Notes under the pieces: generated by a model
Seen by the model: the letters and a program-made list of their open reading frames with translations, nothing else
Told to the model about the DNA's origin: nothing
Databases searched by the model: none
Source: Haemaphysalis longicornis
Lineage: Eukaryota > Arthropoda > Arachnida > Ixodida > Ixodidae
Length of the DNA stretch: 64,000 bases
Assembly: GCA_013339765.2 (NCBI GenBank)
Contig: CM023453.1
Location: 26,448,368-26,512,367 of the forward strand
Direction: 5' to 3'
Part shown: piece by piece, positions 32,810-42,854 of the stretch
Numbering within the stretch: position 1 is the stretch's first letter
Layout of the letters: each line of letters opens with the position of its first letter
Translations under genes and position numbers: made by a program

Positions 32810-33299
32810 TGATGTAAAGCAATGCCGCAGTGCCCCCTTTTAAACTCGAGCGTAATAAATTTTTGCTTTCTGACCTCAATTCTAGTTAGAGGGACACCGA
32901 CCGTAAACTCAATAGGGAAATGATCACTGCTTGAGCCGCAAGGTAATGTACCCCAGGACGCGACTTGTACATTGCCTGAGGAGAAGGTCAAGTCCAAGGC
33001 CGATCGAGATCCACCACGCAAAAATGTAACAGCCCGGGAATTATGACAGGAAAGGTCATTCTGCTGAAGCCAGTGCCAGAGCTCTAAATCACGAGAGTTC
33101 GTTCTGAAGCCCCAAGAAACGTGGTGAGCATTGAAGTAGAGTGAACTAGTTCACTGTAATTGAAGTCACCGGCAACAATAATTCTCGATTTACTGGCTAT
33201 AAACCTGTCCAGTTTCTCTACTTTACGGAAATGCTCAAAACCTTGCCTTCTCTTCTTATGGTGGGGGCCGTGGTGCGGCCAAAAATTTCTCATACCCAC
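32785..33299 (-). pseudogene. LINE endonuclease remnant
   Basis: Two broken frames carry the C-terminal part of an apurinic-type endonuclease: IIVAGDFNYSEL (33299-33084 frame), then GGSRSALDLTFSS and CGSSSDHFPIEFTV (33021-32785 frame). The N-terminal part with the first catalytic residues is absent, so the element cannot nick DNA by itself even though its RT frame is intact. Confidence 0.8.
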
Positions 33300-33384
33300 T
33301 GAGGGGGATTGACCATGGAAGGGGGCCCACTAAGAGAAACCATTCTCAAAATTTAAAAACAAATATATTGTATCGTGCCCAATC

Positions 33385-34040
33385 GAGGCGAGAAAGATAC
33401 ATTTATTGATGATCGCGTAATTGCGGGCAACAGGACTTTTGCCCGGTGGAGGACGTCCCTATTTCAGGATACCCAGGCTTCGACTTTGCCGTGCAGGCCC
33501 TGTTTACCACGTCTTGCTGGTGTTCAAGGTCCGGATTGGCCAGAGAAGCCATCAACTGCTGATAAGATGGGAAGGGGAAAGGAGGTATATTTGTAGTTTG
33601 TTGGCACTCCCATACCTGGTGGTACAGGGTGCCAGGCGTGGGACAGAAATTGCAGAGGGAGAGATACTGAGTGGGGTACATTGAATAAAGGAGGGTGCTG
33701 TGGGCATAAGAATTTGTCTGCGATCGCCGAAGTATGGTTGGTGGCTTCTTGTCTCGTCAATCTGAATGAGTTGCGGAAATTTTCTTCTGCCAAGACTATA
33801 ATGTGCCAGGACGTCTGAACACCGGAGAAGTGGTCCGTTTTGATGGCAGCGGAGAACGTTCCATCTCTGGTAATCGGTCGGGCTATGCAAAAGGGTGCGA
33901 AACGGAGACACGTTAGGGAGCCACTCTAGACTCGGATAACGGCGAACAAGACAGAGTGCCTTTATTGGCTGACATAAATTTGGCTGACATGAAAAAGTTA
34001 CGTTGCCAGCACCTAACCTGAAGCCGCTATTCACAAGAAC
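33385..34040 (-). mobile_element. 3' end of another I-type LINE
   Basis: On the - strand the C-terminal module is recognisable across frames: AHYSLGRRKFPQ (about 33810), RLTRQEATNH (about 33770), YPTQYLSLCNFCPTPGTLYH followed by QVWEC (zinc knuckle CxxC...H...C, about 33675-33610), then QQLMASLANPDLEHQQDVVN with RAC. AATAAA occurs near the 3' end at about 33395-33400 in the - sense. The copy is truncated, frameshifted and dead. It lies immediately upstream of the I-clade LINE, in the same orientation. Confidence 0.7.
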
Positions 34041-34574
34041 ACCGCAATATATAAGCGTAAAATTGCCTTGAAAGTTGGCTTCCAGGAAAACAAAAATGAA
34101 GGCAATATAAACATAATAATAAACTACAAGAAAATAGCGTATCTTGCAGCGCTTTCAGTTGCGGTAGTTGTCTTCGTACGCGCCATACACCTTCGTGGGA
34201 GATTTGCTGGCTGCACGGGTGCTCCCCTAAAAGTGATACTCCTGCTATTGTGCCCTGTGAACTGTCACATAGCCACCGAATGGAAAAGTCAAATAACTGG
34301 GGTTATAAGAATGACGACTTGGAAGTTGGTGGCCAGATGATAAATTTGCCCAAAATGGTACTAAGCAATTTAGTTTGTGTAAAAAAGTGGCGAATAAATT
34401 GCATTGGTGTAGAATGATTCGGTGCGTCGCATTATAGCCTTTGTCTCGGTCTGATAACCTACTTTACGGCTTTCAGAGCTAACAAACTATGGAGCTTACC
34501 GCTTGAGTATTAATATATTGCGAACAGAAGAGAAAGAATGGTGCAAGGGCGCCCAGCGCTAAAGCGCCATTGTA
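34041..34574. other. No gene recognised
   Basis: Nothing is supported. The 90-codon + frame at 34068-34340 has no recognisable domain. Confidence 0.45.
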
Positions 34575-34730
34575 GTGTCGCGACGGCGACGGCCCCGCAG
34601 GGGTCAGCAGAGAGCTGTGAGCTCGTTGAAGACGAAAATCCCAAGAGACTTTATTCAAGATGGCGTCACCTTTTATAACCTCGTGACAGCCCCCTGGTGG
34701 TAGACCTGCGAAGCGCTAAGATCCAAAAAC
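34575..34730 (-). mobile_element. Possible LTR fragment (minus orientation)
   Basis: On the - strand a TATA box (GGTTATAAAAGGTGACG, about 34671-34683) is followed about 25 nt on by TTGAATAAAGTC (poly(A)-type signal, about 34650) and then by an end reading GTCGCGACACTACA (34577), the CA end expected of an LTR. No partner LTR or internal region was found, so it would be a solo or broken LTR. Confidence 0.4.
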
Positions 34731-35284
34731 CCCAATACTACACCATGCCTACCCAAGACAGATAGCTAAGGCAGGCGCGTAGCTTACGCTCTCGTGTTCT
34801 CGAAGCCATGAGGTGCCGTCTTCCAAACTTAAACCATTATTTGAGCAAGTCAGGATTGGCATCTTTAACAGACTCATCTTCTTGTGTAATCAACCTTAAT
34901 CATTAAAACACTGTTTGTCTGAATGTCGCCGTTTTACCGAGCAAAGAAAACGTATACATTACTGTCCCATCCCAACGCCCTTAACTTGAACTAAAAACTT
35001 CAGTTCTTCTTTCATTCGGTCCTAGCAGCCTTGGCAAAGCAAGTGAAGAAAATTACTTCTTCCTTCCCGTATACATCATGGCTACCAGAAGACTTATATG
35101 CCAGCTCATTCGTACAATCATTTATCTGCCCCCGCGCCTAAAGAGCGTATGTGTTTTTCTTCTATTATCCGTCATTAATTTCTAATTCTAAAGAATGCTT
35201 TTAACAAGAAAGTATTTTATGCCAGGGTCCACAAAGATCTCACTGACGTCATATCCGTCAAAAAAATGACATCGCCAGAAATAC
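34731..35284. other. No gene recognised
   Basis: AT-rich; nothing supported. It may include the U3 part of the LTR fragment to its left. Confidence 0.4.
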
Positions 35285-35390
35285 TTCGACTGACGCGGCT
35301 GCGCCGGGATTCGAGCCGCGAACTCTTTCGCAGCAACGCGAGGTACGAAACGCGCTCCCAACTGCGTGTTTCGTTTCGAACAGACGTGTA
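35285..35390 (-). repeat. tRNA-like SINE head (minus orientation)
   Basis: On the - strand CGCAGTTGGGAGCGCG resembles the A-box/D-arm, and GGCTCGAATCC (+ coordinates 35307-35317) matches the B-box. The spacing is tRNA-like. The stems pair only partly, so a SINE head is more likely than a tRNA gene. Confidence 0.45.
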
Positions 35391-35899
35391 AATAAAACTA
35401 CGAACGCGCCTTATACCCTTCCCTTCAGATGGTGCTGCCATCCAAGAGAGGCGAAGCGAAGTAGTGCAACATGACGCTATTGAGCGCCGACAGTTGGCAC
35501 TTCGATGCCCGCGCCTACGTGTACGGGGGACGCGCAGCGTAGGCTGCGGCGGAGCTCGTAAGGCAACGACGCCGACTTGCGAATGTCCCGGTCGTGACAC
35601 GGTCCGCTGCTCCTTTCGCTGCAGTGGACCGTGTGTTCACCAAACAATTCGTTGACAACCCATTTAGTTTCGTTCGCATGGACGGTTTGCGAGCGCCTGT
35701 GGTTTCAGTCGGATTTGCGCAATGCTCCGGCGCGTGCCATCCAGTGTCCAACGTTCATGTGCATATTGGTGCCATACCGACGAGATATAAATAGCGAAGT
35801 GCAAGTTAATATCAATGCACAACAAACATTCAACTGCTCCTGCGAAGGCACATTTCACTTTCGTGTTTGAGCGGTTCCTATGGAAGCGAGATCAACCAC
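35391..35899. other. No gene recognised
   Basis: GC-rich around 35450-35620 with short frames on both strands; no domain recognised. Confidence 0.4.
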
Positions 35900-36660
35900 A
35901 TTTTAAATGTTTAAACAAACCTCAAGCCATGGCCAATCCACCTCAGTGGGTATACGTGCCATTACCAAATGGAGAAGAAGTGTCCTCGTGCTCTTCTGGC
36001 CACCTATCGCGTCATCACCTGCTCATGGAACAAGCCACAGCTCACGGCGGCCGGCGGCCCAACGCTGTCGGACAAGATGCCTAGCTGCAGCGCCACCCGT
36101 TGCAGTGGAGGCGATGGCGTGGACAGCCGCCGAGGCGAGCGGCGGGACAGCCGCCGAGGCGAGCCCCGAGGCGAGCGGCGGAGGAGTCTGTAGTACCGAG
36201 GCTGCACTCCGGAAGGCGTGGCGGCAACCCTGGCCGGGCGTGCGCAGCCTCCGCTCTTTGTTCCGCGTCCGCCCGCTGGGCAACCTTCCATTTTCAACCT
36301 ACAGGCGGGGTCCGCTGGCGCCTGCTTGTGTTCGGCACTCATTGCACCTCTCGGCAGACTGTGCGTCGGTGACTGCCCCGTTCACTCGGTGCTCTTTCTC
36401 ATCTTGTTCAGCGTGTCCAGGGAGCACGAACATTCGGGAAGCCATCGGAAAGAAGGCGGCGCATACGGATCTCCATCGCGACACGCTGTTGATGAGATTC
36501 TCATGAGATGCCAGACGCCTTGCACTGATCATGTGACGACCAATGATGGTGCGCAATACTGGCGTTCGGGGGAACGACCTCTTTTTCTCATTAAAATCTT
36601 TATTTTTTCTCACGTGTGCTGTTTTCGTGCCGTCGGGTCAATCTATGTACATCGCGCGTG
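35900..36660 (+). repeat. Dispersed repeat, copy A (partner at 47800-48560)
   Basis: Blocks shared with 47.8-48.6 kb in the same orientation include CTCGTGCTCTTCTG, ATGGAACA(A/G)(G/C)(C/T)CACAGCTC and GTTCAGCGTGTCCAGGGAGC (about 36408-36427 and about 48302-48321), followed by ACGAACATT(C/T)GGGAAGC. The left end carries GGCCAATCCACCTCAGTGGG (35931-35950), a member of the short motif family described in the findings. GC-rich ORFs within the block are not conserved between the copies. Confidence 0.7.
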
Positions 36661-37131
36661 AAATTAGTATCACGCGGTGCTGCTATTCGGCTTGTGATTT
36701 GTGATTTCTCTGGTGACTTCTGGATGGTATTCGCGCCGTGATCCGGATGAAGAAGATTATGAAAGAGCGCATGTGTGTGTTCTCCAATTGGACACGAATG
36801 CGTTCGCAGGCACTCACTACATCACAAGGAGTGCGTAGGTTCTTTCGTAATTTTTAACTCTGCATGATGTATTCGGTGATTCTCGGTTGCTTTCAGCGCC
36901 TTTACGACTGAAGCATTACTTCAACATACTTTCCTTGCTTGGATTGTGTAAACGGTGATTTCATTCCCCTTCAACGGTCCCCTGGACTGAGGAACCACTC
37001 CCACATCACCAGGCTCACAAAAAAGTTTTTCCTCATTCTCCGCCTCTTCATTTCTCTTTTTTGTTCCCAGAGATAAATCCTCCCTACCGCATAAATTAGC
37101 ACTTAAGCTACCTTCAAGGTAGTTAAATAAC
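36661..37131. other. No gene; small shared segment
   Basis: 36965-37045 (CTGGACTGAGGAACCACTCC, then CACATCACCAGGCTCA) resembles 46955-47020 (CTCTGGACTTCGGGACCACT, then CACATCACTAGGCTCA). Both are probably fragments of one repeat. Nothing coding is supported. Confidence 0.4.
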
Positions 37132-37243
37132 GCACGATAAAGATCCCCAGGTGGTCAAAATAATCTGGAGCCCTCCACTACGGCGCGCCTCATCGCCTGC
37201 GTTGCGTCGGCGCGTTAAACCCCACAATCAATCAGTTAAAATA
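37132..37243 (+). repeat. 3' half of a tRNA-derived SINE
   Basis: AAAGATCCCCAGGTGGTCAA, then GGAGCCCTCCACTACGGCG and GTTAAACCCCACAATCAATC match the 3' body of the SINE whose 5' half is at 58818-58993 (shared AGATCCCCAGGTGGTC). The tRNA-like head is missing. SINEs of this type are common in tick genomes. Confidence 0.7.
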
Positions 37244-37514
37244 AATGAACAAATGCGGACAACGTGCCTCAACCTCCGACCAATGTTGCTTCGGGCGCCA
37301 GCGGCACGCCTTATCAATTGAGCCACCTAAACGCCGTAAATATGTTCTCAGGCTCCTAGACACGAAATCGAAATTCCGCAATTAAGAGCGAGATGTGGAA
37401 GCGTGCGTGCGGCAGAAGGTGTAATTAAATAATATTTAATCTTCATATAAAAAAATAATAAGGAACCCCGTTCCCTCCCGAAATAGGGGTGCATGCGAAG
37501 CTTCACCTCTGAGA

Positions 37515-37775
37515 AAACAAATCATGATGATGATCATAATCATCATCATCATCCCACTATGTCCACTGTAGGACGAAGGCCTCTCCCACTGACCTCTACC
37601 GCCCCTGTCCTGGGCCACTCCAGTCAACAGCTTACCCCCCAATTTACGTATTTCACCCCTCGATCGTGTTATTGGCCTTCCCCTTCTTCTAAACCCATTT
37701 CTTGGTATCCACTCTGTTACCCTATTTGTCCACCGGTTGTCACTTCGTCTCACTACATGGCCATGTAAGAAAACT
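37515..37775 (-). mobile_element. RTE LINE 3' end (second, older copy)
   Basis: The - strand reads GHVVRRSDNRWTNRVTEWIP, then GRPITRSRGEIRKLGG, the same C-terminus as the RTE element at 27.7-28.0 kb, followed by an (ATG)n/(CAT)n tail at 37523-37552. The conserved end is GQWERPSSYSGH, where the full copy has GEAFPCSGRR. It is strongly 5'-truncated. Confidence 0.8.
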
Positions 37776-37877
37776 AGAACTACCAAAATAGAAACGCAAT
37801 GATTGATGTTATGGGGTTTGCTCTATCGGCTGCACTTATCCTATCTATTGGGGCAAAAAGCAAAAAGTTGGGCTACG

Positions 37878-37879
<2 letters not shown>

Positions 37880-37943
<64 letters not shown>
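37880..37943. repeat. (TA)n microsatellite
   Basis: About 64 nt of uninterrupted TA dinucleotides. The matching ORFs made of Tyr-Ile repeats are artefacts. Confidence 0.97.
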
Positions 37944-37946
<3 letters not shown>

Positions 37947-38160
37947 AGAAAGAAATGCCGGCAGTCTACAACGCCAAAGGCCAAAGAAGGCATAGGGGAA
38001 TGGTTAGACTATTTTTTACCGTTAGTGACGTTACATTTTTTCAAATTATTACGTGAGAAAGAAAGAAGGAAAAACACGCGCCCCCCAGAGTGGGGACCGA
38101 ACCCACGCCTTTCTATTAGACCTCGAATGCCTTACCAATTCGGCTATCTGGGCGACTGTG
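37944..38160 (-). repeat. tRNA-derived SINE, arm of a large inverted structure
   Basis: The - strand carries an A-box-like TAGCCGAATTGG (+ 38136-38147) and a B-box-like GTGGGTTCGGTCCCC (about 38093-38107), that is, a tRNA-like head (38082-38156). The body contains CCGGCAGTCTACAACGCC and GGTTAGACTATTTTTTACCG (+ strand). It is adjacent to the (TA)n tract and is repeated inverted at 38511-38722. Confidence 0.65.
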
Positions 38161-38405
38161 TTCTCCTTCACTTTCTGGGGTATTTATGTTTACTACAACT
38201 GTATCTGACGCTTGAGGGTGGTAGCCAGCGCCACTTAGACTACACGGGGAGAAGGGGACCTTCTTTTCAACCCCCGGGGCGGGACGTGAACGACTACAGC
38301 CTGTCATAAGCGGGTAACTGGCGGGTAACCCTCTTATGCTACCTTGGCATCAAGGCTGTCAGAACCGAGGCCCTCGCTAAGCTTTCGCACGATAATAGGG
38401 TTTGA

Positions 38406-38722
38406 AAAAATGAGGGGCTCGTTAGGAAAATACACAAAGAAATGCCGGCAGTCTAGAACGCCAAAGAAGACATAGGGGAATGGTTAGACTATTTTTTACC
38501 GGTAGTGACGTAAGGCATTCGAGATCTAATCGAAAGGCGTGGGTTCGGTCCCCACTCTGGGCGCGTGTTTTTCTTTCTTTCTTTCTCACGTAATAATTAA
38601 AAAAAATAATGTAACGTCACTAACGGTAAAAAATAGTCTAACCATTCCCCTATGCCTTCTTGGGCTTTGTAGACTGCACGCCATTTCTTTCTGTATTTTC
38701 CTAACGAGCCCCTCATTTCCAA
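38406..38722. repeat. Foldback SINE pair (arms about 107 bp)
   Basis: Arms 38406-38512 and about 38617-38721 are reverse complements with few mismatches. Both contain GAGGGGCTCGTTAGGAAAAT or its complement and GGTTAGACTATTTTTTACCG or its complement. The loop holds a tRNA-like piece with the GGGTTCGGTCCCCA B-box (about 38540-38560). 38511-38722 is also an inverted copy of 37944-38135. Confidence 0.8.
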
Positions 38723-38724
38723 CC

Positions 38725-38765
38725 TATATTCTATATATATATATATATTATATATTATATATATC

Positions 38766-38800
<35 letters not shown>
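38725..38800. repeat. (TA)n microsatellite, imperfect
   Basis: TA dinucleotides with a few interruptions. Together with the tract at 37880-37943 it brackets the inverted SINE structure symmetrically. Confidence 0.95.
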
Positions 38801-38802
<2 letters not shown>

Positions 38803-39411
38803 TGTAGTATTCATCTTACCTTACCTTTCTGCTACAGGTCGCTTGAATGGCTGAAGAAATAATTAATTGGTAATTGGGGTTTCAATAGGCGAACTTTCAT
38901 TCCACGGCCCTCTTTTTTCTGCAAACAAATTAGTTGTTTAAAGTCCAATCGCCGTTAAATCAGTGAAATAGCGCTGGACAAAAACATTGAGAGCGTCATC
39001 ATCAACGACCGCATAGCGAATGCAAAAACACTTGTGTGAAAATCAAAACGCGACCGAAATGAAAACGCGAGCCAACGATCGACCAAACCGAAAGCCTGTT
39101 ATTTCGCTCAGCTCTACCATAATTCGAATGTTTGCTATACGTTATTGTACATCATTCTTCTGCGATTATAGGAAATGTTTTCGTTTTTCAATGGCTGCCC
39201 GCTATTCCGCAGAGCGAATCACACTCGGCGTACCGATCCCGGGTTAGAAGCTGAACCACCTGACGACAGCGAGGGAACGCCCCTACGATAGGGCGTGACG
39301 CGAGCGACGACGCTGATTGGCCACCGTTGGGGCGTGATATAGCGCGACACCTGTGCGCGCGCGCCCGCGCCATCTGCTAAATCACTATGTGTTTAATTTT
39401 ACGTTGTTTTA
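38801..39411. other. No gene recognised
   Basis: Nothing supported. A short CG-rich patch lies at about 39290-39375. Confidence 0.45.
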
Positions 39412-39525
39412 AGCGATCGCATTAGCCCTCCTCACGCCCGATTCCTGGCCAATCCCCACGTGGGTTTGGCCAGGACACCAGGAACAACAACATCAACATC
39501 ATCATCATCAACAACAACAACAATT
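39412..39525 (+). repeat. LINE/SINE 3' tail with conserved motif
   Basis: GCATTAGCCCTCCTCACGCC is followed by CGATTCCTGGCCAATCCCCA, CGTGGGTT and an (AAC/ATC)n tail (39487-39525). The same block without the tail lies at about 42577-42625. It is probably the terminal part of a non-LTR element whose 5' portion is absent. Confidence 0.6.
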
Positions 39526-39828
39526 GCGAGTGAGAGCTGCGCCCGAAAAGTACGTGGATAAAGTTGGCTTTGCTGTTCAATCTCGTTATATGAGCTCCAG
39601 CAGCGGAACAGTTAACACTTTATCCTTGGCCCATCCCCCCAGATGGGCACGCTCCAACCAGTCCAAGCGCATCATAATCGTCATATTTGTCATTAGAACA
39701 CGGTGATAAAGTTGGCTTTGCCGCAAGGTGTTTCTGCGTACGCCACAACCGACGCAACAAGTCAGCCAATAGAAGCTCCGCTTGAAATAGAGTGATAACA
39801 GGGTACTGATGCAGGTCCAAGAAGCCTT

Positions 39829-39897
39829 TGTAGAAAGGAGCCGTTGACTTAGTAGAGGAGATCCAGCTTCCTACATTTATTGATGCATAGGGCCGGC
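39829..39897 (-). mobile_element. LTR 3'-end fragment
   Basis: TGTAGAAAGGAGCCGTTGAC to CCTACATTTATTGATGCATA matches 45683-45750 (TGTAGGAAGGAGCCCTGAAC to CCTACATTTATTGATGCCTA). In the - sense this is a region with an AATAAA signal ending in CA, so both are probably R-U5 ends of one LTR family. Confidence 0.5.
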
Positions 39898-39913
39898 GTA
39901 TTTCCAAACGCTC

Positions 39914-40218
39914 CCACGTGGCATGTCTATGCGCGATGCAGAACGGTAATTACACGTGGTCAGAGGTTGCGCCACCCCCCAAAGCAACCCAGAACCTAAC
40001 AGATCACCATTATCAACAAAAATAACGCATTAAATTGAATCTAGAAAAGAGAAAAAATTAATTCAAAAGTAAACCTGCTGGGGCTCGAACCCAAGCTGTC
40101 CGAGCCAATCCTCAGACATCTGCCTCGAGGCCACAGAGCCCGAAAAGTGGGCTCCTGTTAGCAGGCACTCAATGGAATAGCGCGTGCAGTGACATCACTC
40201 ATGTCACGTGGGGAAGGG
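39914..40218 (-). repeat. tRNA-derived dispersed repeat, copy 2
   Basis: Homologous and co-oriented with 18086-18432. The B-box GGTTCGAGCC lies on the - strand at + 40082-40091. Both copies end at CACGTGGG. This copy is immediately followed by the nested LINE complex. Confidence 0.65.
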
Positions 40219-40629
40219 GGGGTGTACAATGAAGGTTTCGGAAACACACTGCCCGGCCAGAACTTGCAGCGGCGAAGCAAAGTTCCACGACTTGGTAGTC
40301 AAGCAAGCCACAAAGAACGGACCAAGAGCCATGCTAGCCTTAGACCTCAAATGAGCGTTCGACAATGTGACGCACGCCAGCGTGTTGCGAAATCTCAACA
40401 AGACGGGGTGCGGGCGCAGAACATTCAAGTACATTCAAGACTTCCTCACGGACAGGGCTGCGGCAATAGCCATCGGCGGGACGAAATCAGACCCCATAAC
40501 AATCGGGGAAAGAGGCACGCCTCGAGGATCTATGATTTCACCCTTGCTTTTCAACCTGGCCAGGGCTATTAGAGCAGATCGAAGGAATAGACCACGCCTT
40601 CTACGCAGATGACATTATGGTATGGACGA

Positions 40630-41285
40630 TGTTGCGACCGAGTGGGGGCACCCGATGCGAGCTCCGTGGCCTCCGACATACGAGTGGTAGCGCGTACGAT
40701 GCGAGCGGCCAGCCGCTGTTGCAGCCATGAAGAAATCCAGAAGCCGTAGGCTAACGTAACTGTTTACTTCATAGCGAGAGGTGAGCCGAAGCCAAAGAAC
40801 AATGCCCCGACGGGCGAGGTTACAATACAGGACTCAAGCAGAGTAACAGCATGGATTCGCTGCTCAAACAGGAATGAGTTACAGCGCTTGGGCGGCTTCT
40901 ATTTATACGTAAAAGCCGTAACGGTCAAAACGCCAACAAGCGGCAACACGCCACGAACGTCACAGACACACACAACGCTCTTTCCAGAGTTCGTGACAGT
41001 CGGTAGCCTCGGCGCACGTTGAGTCCGAGAGAGGGGAGAGAGGAGGACTCCGATTGCGATCGACGGAGCACCTGTGTCCTTGAAGAGCGTTGGGACGAGC
41101 CTCGCCGGCAGCCGCCGAAGTTTTGAAATGCGCCGAAAGCGAAGCGTCTGACCCGGGCTTGTCGAGACGTGAAAGTATGATTCTCCGACACGATGGTGCC
41201 TGTTTTCAAAGGCGCACGCAGTGGCTTCGCCGCACAGCCGAGGAGTGATGCGGGAAAGTACGGCGGCGCTGGCCGATTCGTAACA
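40630..41285 (-). mobile_element. Solo LTR (656 bp) with 4-bp target duplication
   Basis: The block starts TGTTGCGACC and ends TTCGTAACA (TG...CA) and is flanked by ACGA on both sides (40626-40629 and 41286-41289). Removing the block and one ACGA restores the LINE frame exactly: ...DDIMVW then TTRAGSAGW. A 4-bp duplication and TG/CA ends are typical of Ty3/gypsy-type LTR elements. A TATA-like TACGTATAAATAGAAGCC lies on the - strand at about 40897-40914, so the LTR probably reads on the - strand. There is no internal coding region, as expected after LTR-LTR recombination. Confidence 0.88.
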
Positions 41286-41564
41286 ACGACAAGAGCCGGA
41301 TCTGCAGGGTGGATGGAGGAAGCACTACAACAAACAGCCATGACGGTACACGAATACGCCAAATCGTGTGGCTTGAGCTGCGCACCGCAGACGTCCGAGC
41401 TCTTGTTTGTCCAACCGGGTGTCAACAAGAAGACAAGATGCAGGATCGCTGTCCAAATCGATGGAGTTCAAGTCAAGCCAACCCAACTGTGTCGGATACT
41501 GGGATTGATGCTACGGAACGACGGGAAAGCAGACACAGTTGATAGCCTCATCCGTACGGCACAC

Positions 41565-41948
41565 AAGCGAGCGCTCGTCCTCTCCCAACACATCATTCCC
41601 CACTCCACATCTCATGTCCATCATATATCCTGGCGGATATAAGGACGCTTGCCCCTTTTGTTCTGTGGAACGAGAATCACTTCACCACATCATTTGGTCA
41701 TGCCCATTAATACCCGCATCACGTAGAAGAAATCATCCCATCCTTCATAACATATCTTCCTTAACAGAGTGGGAGGCTGCCATCTCTAGCCCAGCTCCCC
41801 ACGTGCAAGAAGCCCTCGCCCAGTTGGCTGAAGACACCGAGCTTCCAAAACACCGGGAGCCCCGCTGTCCAGATGACTGAGCGAACAGCTCAGTGGTGCA
41901 ATCACCACAATTTTTGGGCAAAATAAAGTTACTACTACTACTACTACA
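41565..41948 (+). mobile_element. LINE 3' end inserted in the LINE complex
   Basis: The + strand reads SPNTSFPTPHLMSIIYPGGY, then KDACPFCSVERESLHHIIWS followed by C (zinc knuckle, about 41640-41700), LTEWEAAISSPAPHVQEALA, and a tail ATAAAGTTACTACTACTACT (about 41923-41947). It splits the host LINE between RTA (41560) and IAKV (41950). No convincing long target duplication is visible. Confidence 0.75.
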
Positions 41949-42361
41949 GCGATAGCTAAGGTCCCAGCAACGACCGAGCAAGTGCTGGGTATGCTCCCGC
42001 GAGTAGCAAACCGCAACCGTGGCATCAAGGAAGACGACTCCATCCGTATAGTACGGTCCTTCGTCATCTCGCGGATTACGTATTCAGCACCGTACCTGCA
42101 GATGACGAGGACACAGCGAGAGGCACTAAAAGTACTAATACGAAAGGCAATGAAACAGGCTCAGGGACTCCCCATATACTAATCAACAAAGTGCTTGTAT
42201 GAGATGGGGGTCCACAACACCGTCGACGAACTTGTGGAGGCCCACCTTTCTAGTCACAGAGTATGGCTTAGTCAGACCGAGTACGGAAGAGAAGTACTCC
42301 AGAAGTTGGGATGGACAGTCGAACGCACACTAACGACGAGTAAACTACTAGAAAAAATTCC

Positions 42362-42853
42362 CCGCATTTCCCCGAGGGGAAGAATGTGAAAGTGCGAATG
42401 CACGAGTAGAATTTGCGGGGTTCGGTAATGTTCGCGAAAGAGAGATCACACACACACACACAACTACAAAGAAAGAAAGATGCATTTATTCACAGACACA
42501 TATTTGTGTTGTCGTTGTACTTGATTGCTAGAACGGATCTCAGCTTTGAAATTTCGTGTCAGTACTCCTTTAAGCAGGTGCATTAGCCCTTCTCACGCCC
42601 GATTCTTGACCAATCCCCCACGTGGGTATGTGCCATGTCAGCGGCCAGGCAGCGCGCGCCCATCTCCCCCCGTTGCCAAGGAAGACGAGGAGATTCCTGG
42701 CCAATCCCCCACGTGGGTATGTGCCATGTCAGCGGCCAGGCTGCGCGCGCCCATCTCCACGTGCGCGGACATCGCCGGTGGACGCAGGTTCAGGGTCGCT
42801 TAAAAAGTGCATTAGCACTTAAAATGGCGAGAAGCGCTCACACCGAAGCCTCT
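42362..42853. repeat. SINE-like insertion with duplicated motif block and (CA)n
   Basis: This segment separates LLEKIP (ends about 42361) from INMAPG (begins about 42855) of the host LINE. It contains (CA)n at about 42452-42463, GCATTAGCCCTTCTCACGCC (about 42581) and two tandem copies, about 90 bp apart, of a block with CCAATCCCCCACGTGGGTAT followed by GTGCCATGTCAGCGGCCAGG (42611-42650 and 42701-42740). Confidence 0.6.
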
Positions 42854-42854
42854 G

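Larger units (their letters stand above)
29738..33300 (-). mobile_element. I-clade LINE with RNase H, 5'-truncated, RT-RH frame intact
   Basis: On the - strand the order is a partial endonuclease in broken frames (33299-32785), a long intact RT-RNase H frame (32809-30053), a short shifted C-terminus ending at TAA (29910-29912), a 3' UTR with CCTGGCCAATCCCCC and an (ATC)n tail (about 29738-29760). RNase H after the RT is characteristic of the I group of LINEs. The tail lies about 50 nt upstream of the small membrane ORF at 29688. The element starts abruptly near 33260-33300, next to another copy of the tail motif. Confidence 0.85.

Noticed and set aside
37799..38309. ORFs containing long Ile-Tyr repeats
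   Set aside because: They are translations of the (TA)n microsatellite and carry no coding signal.
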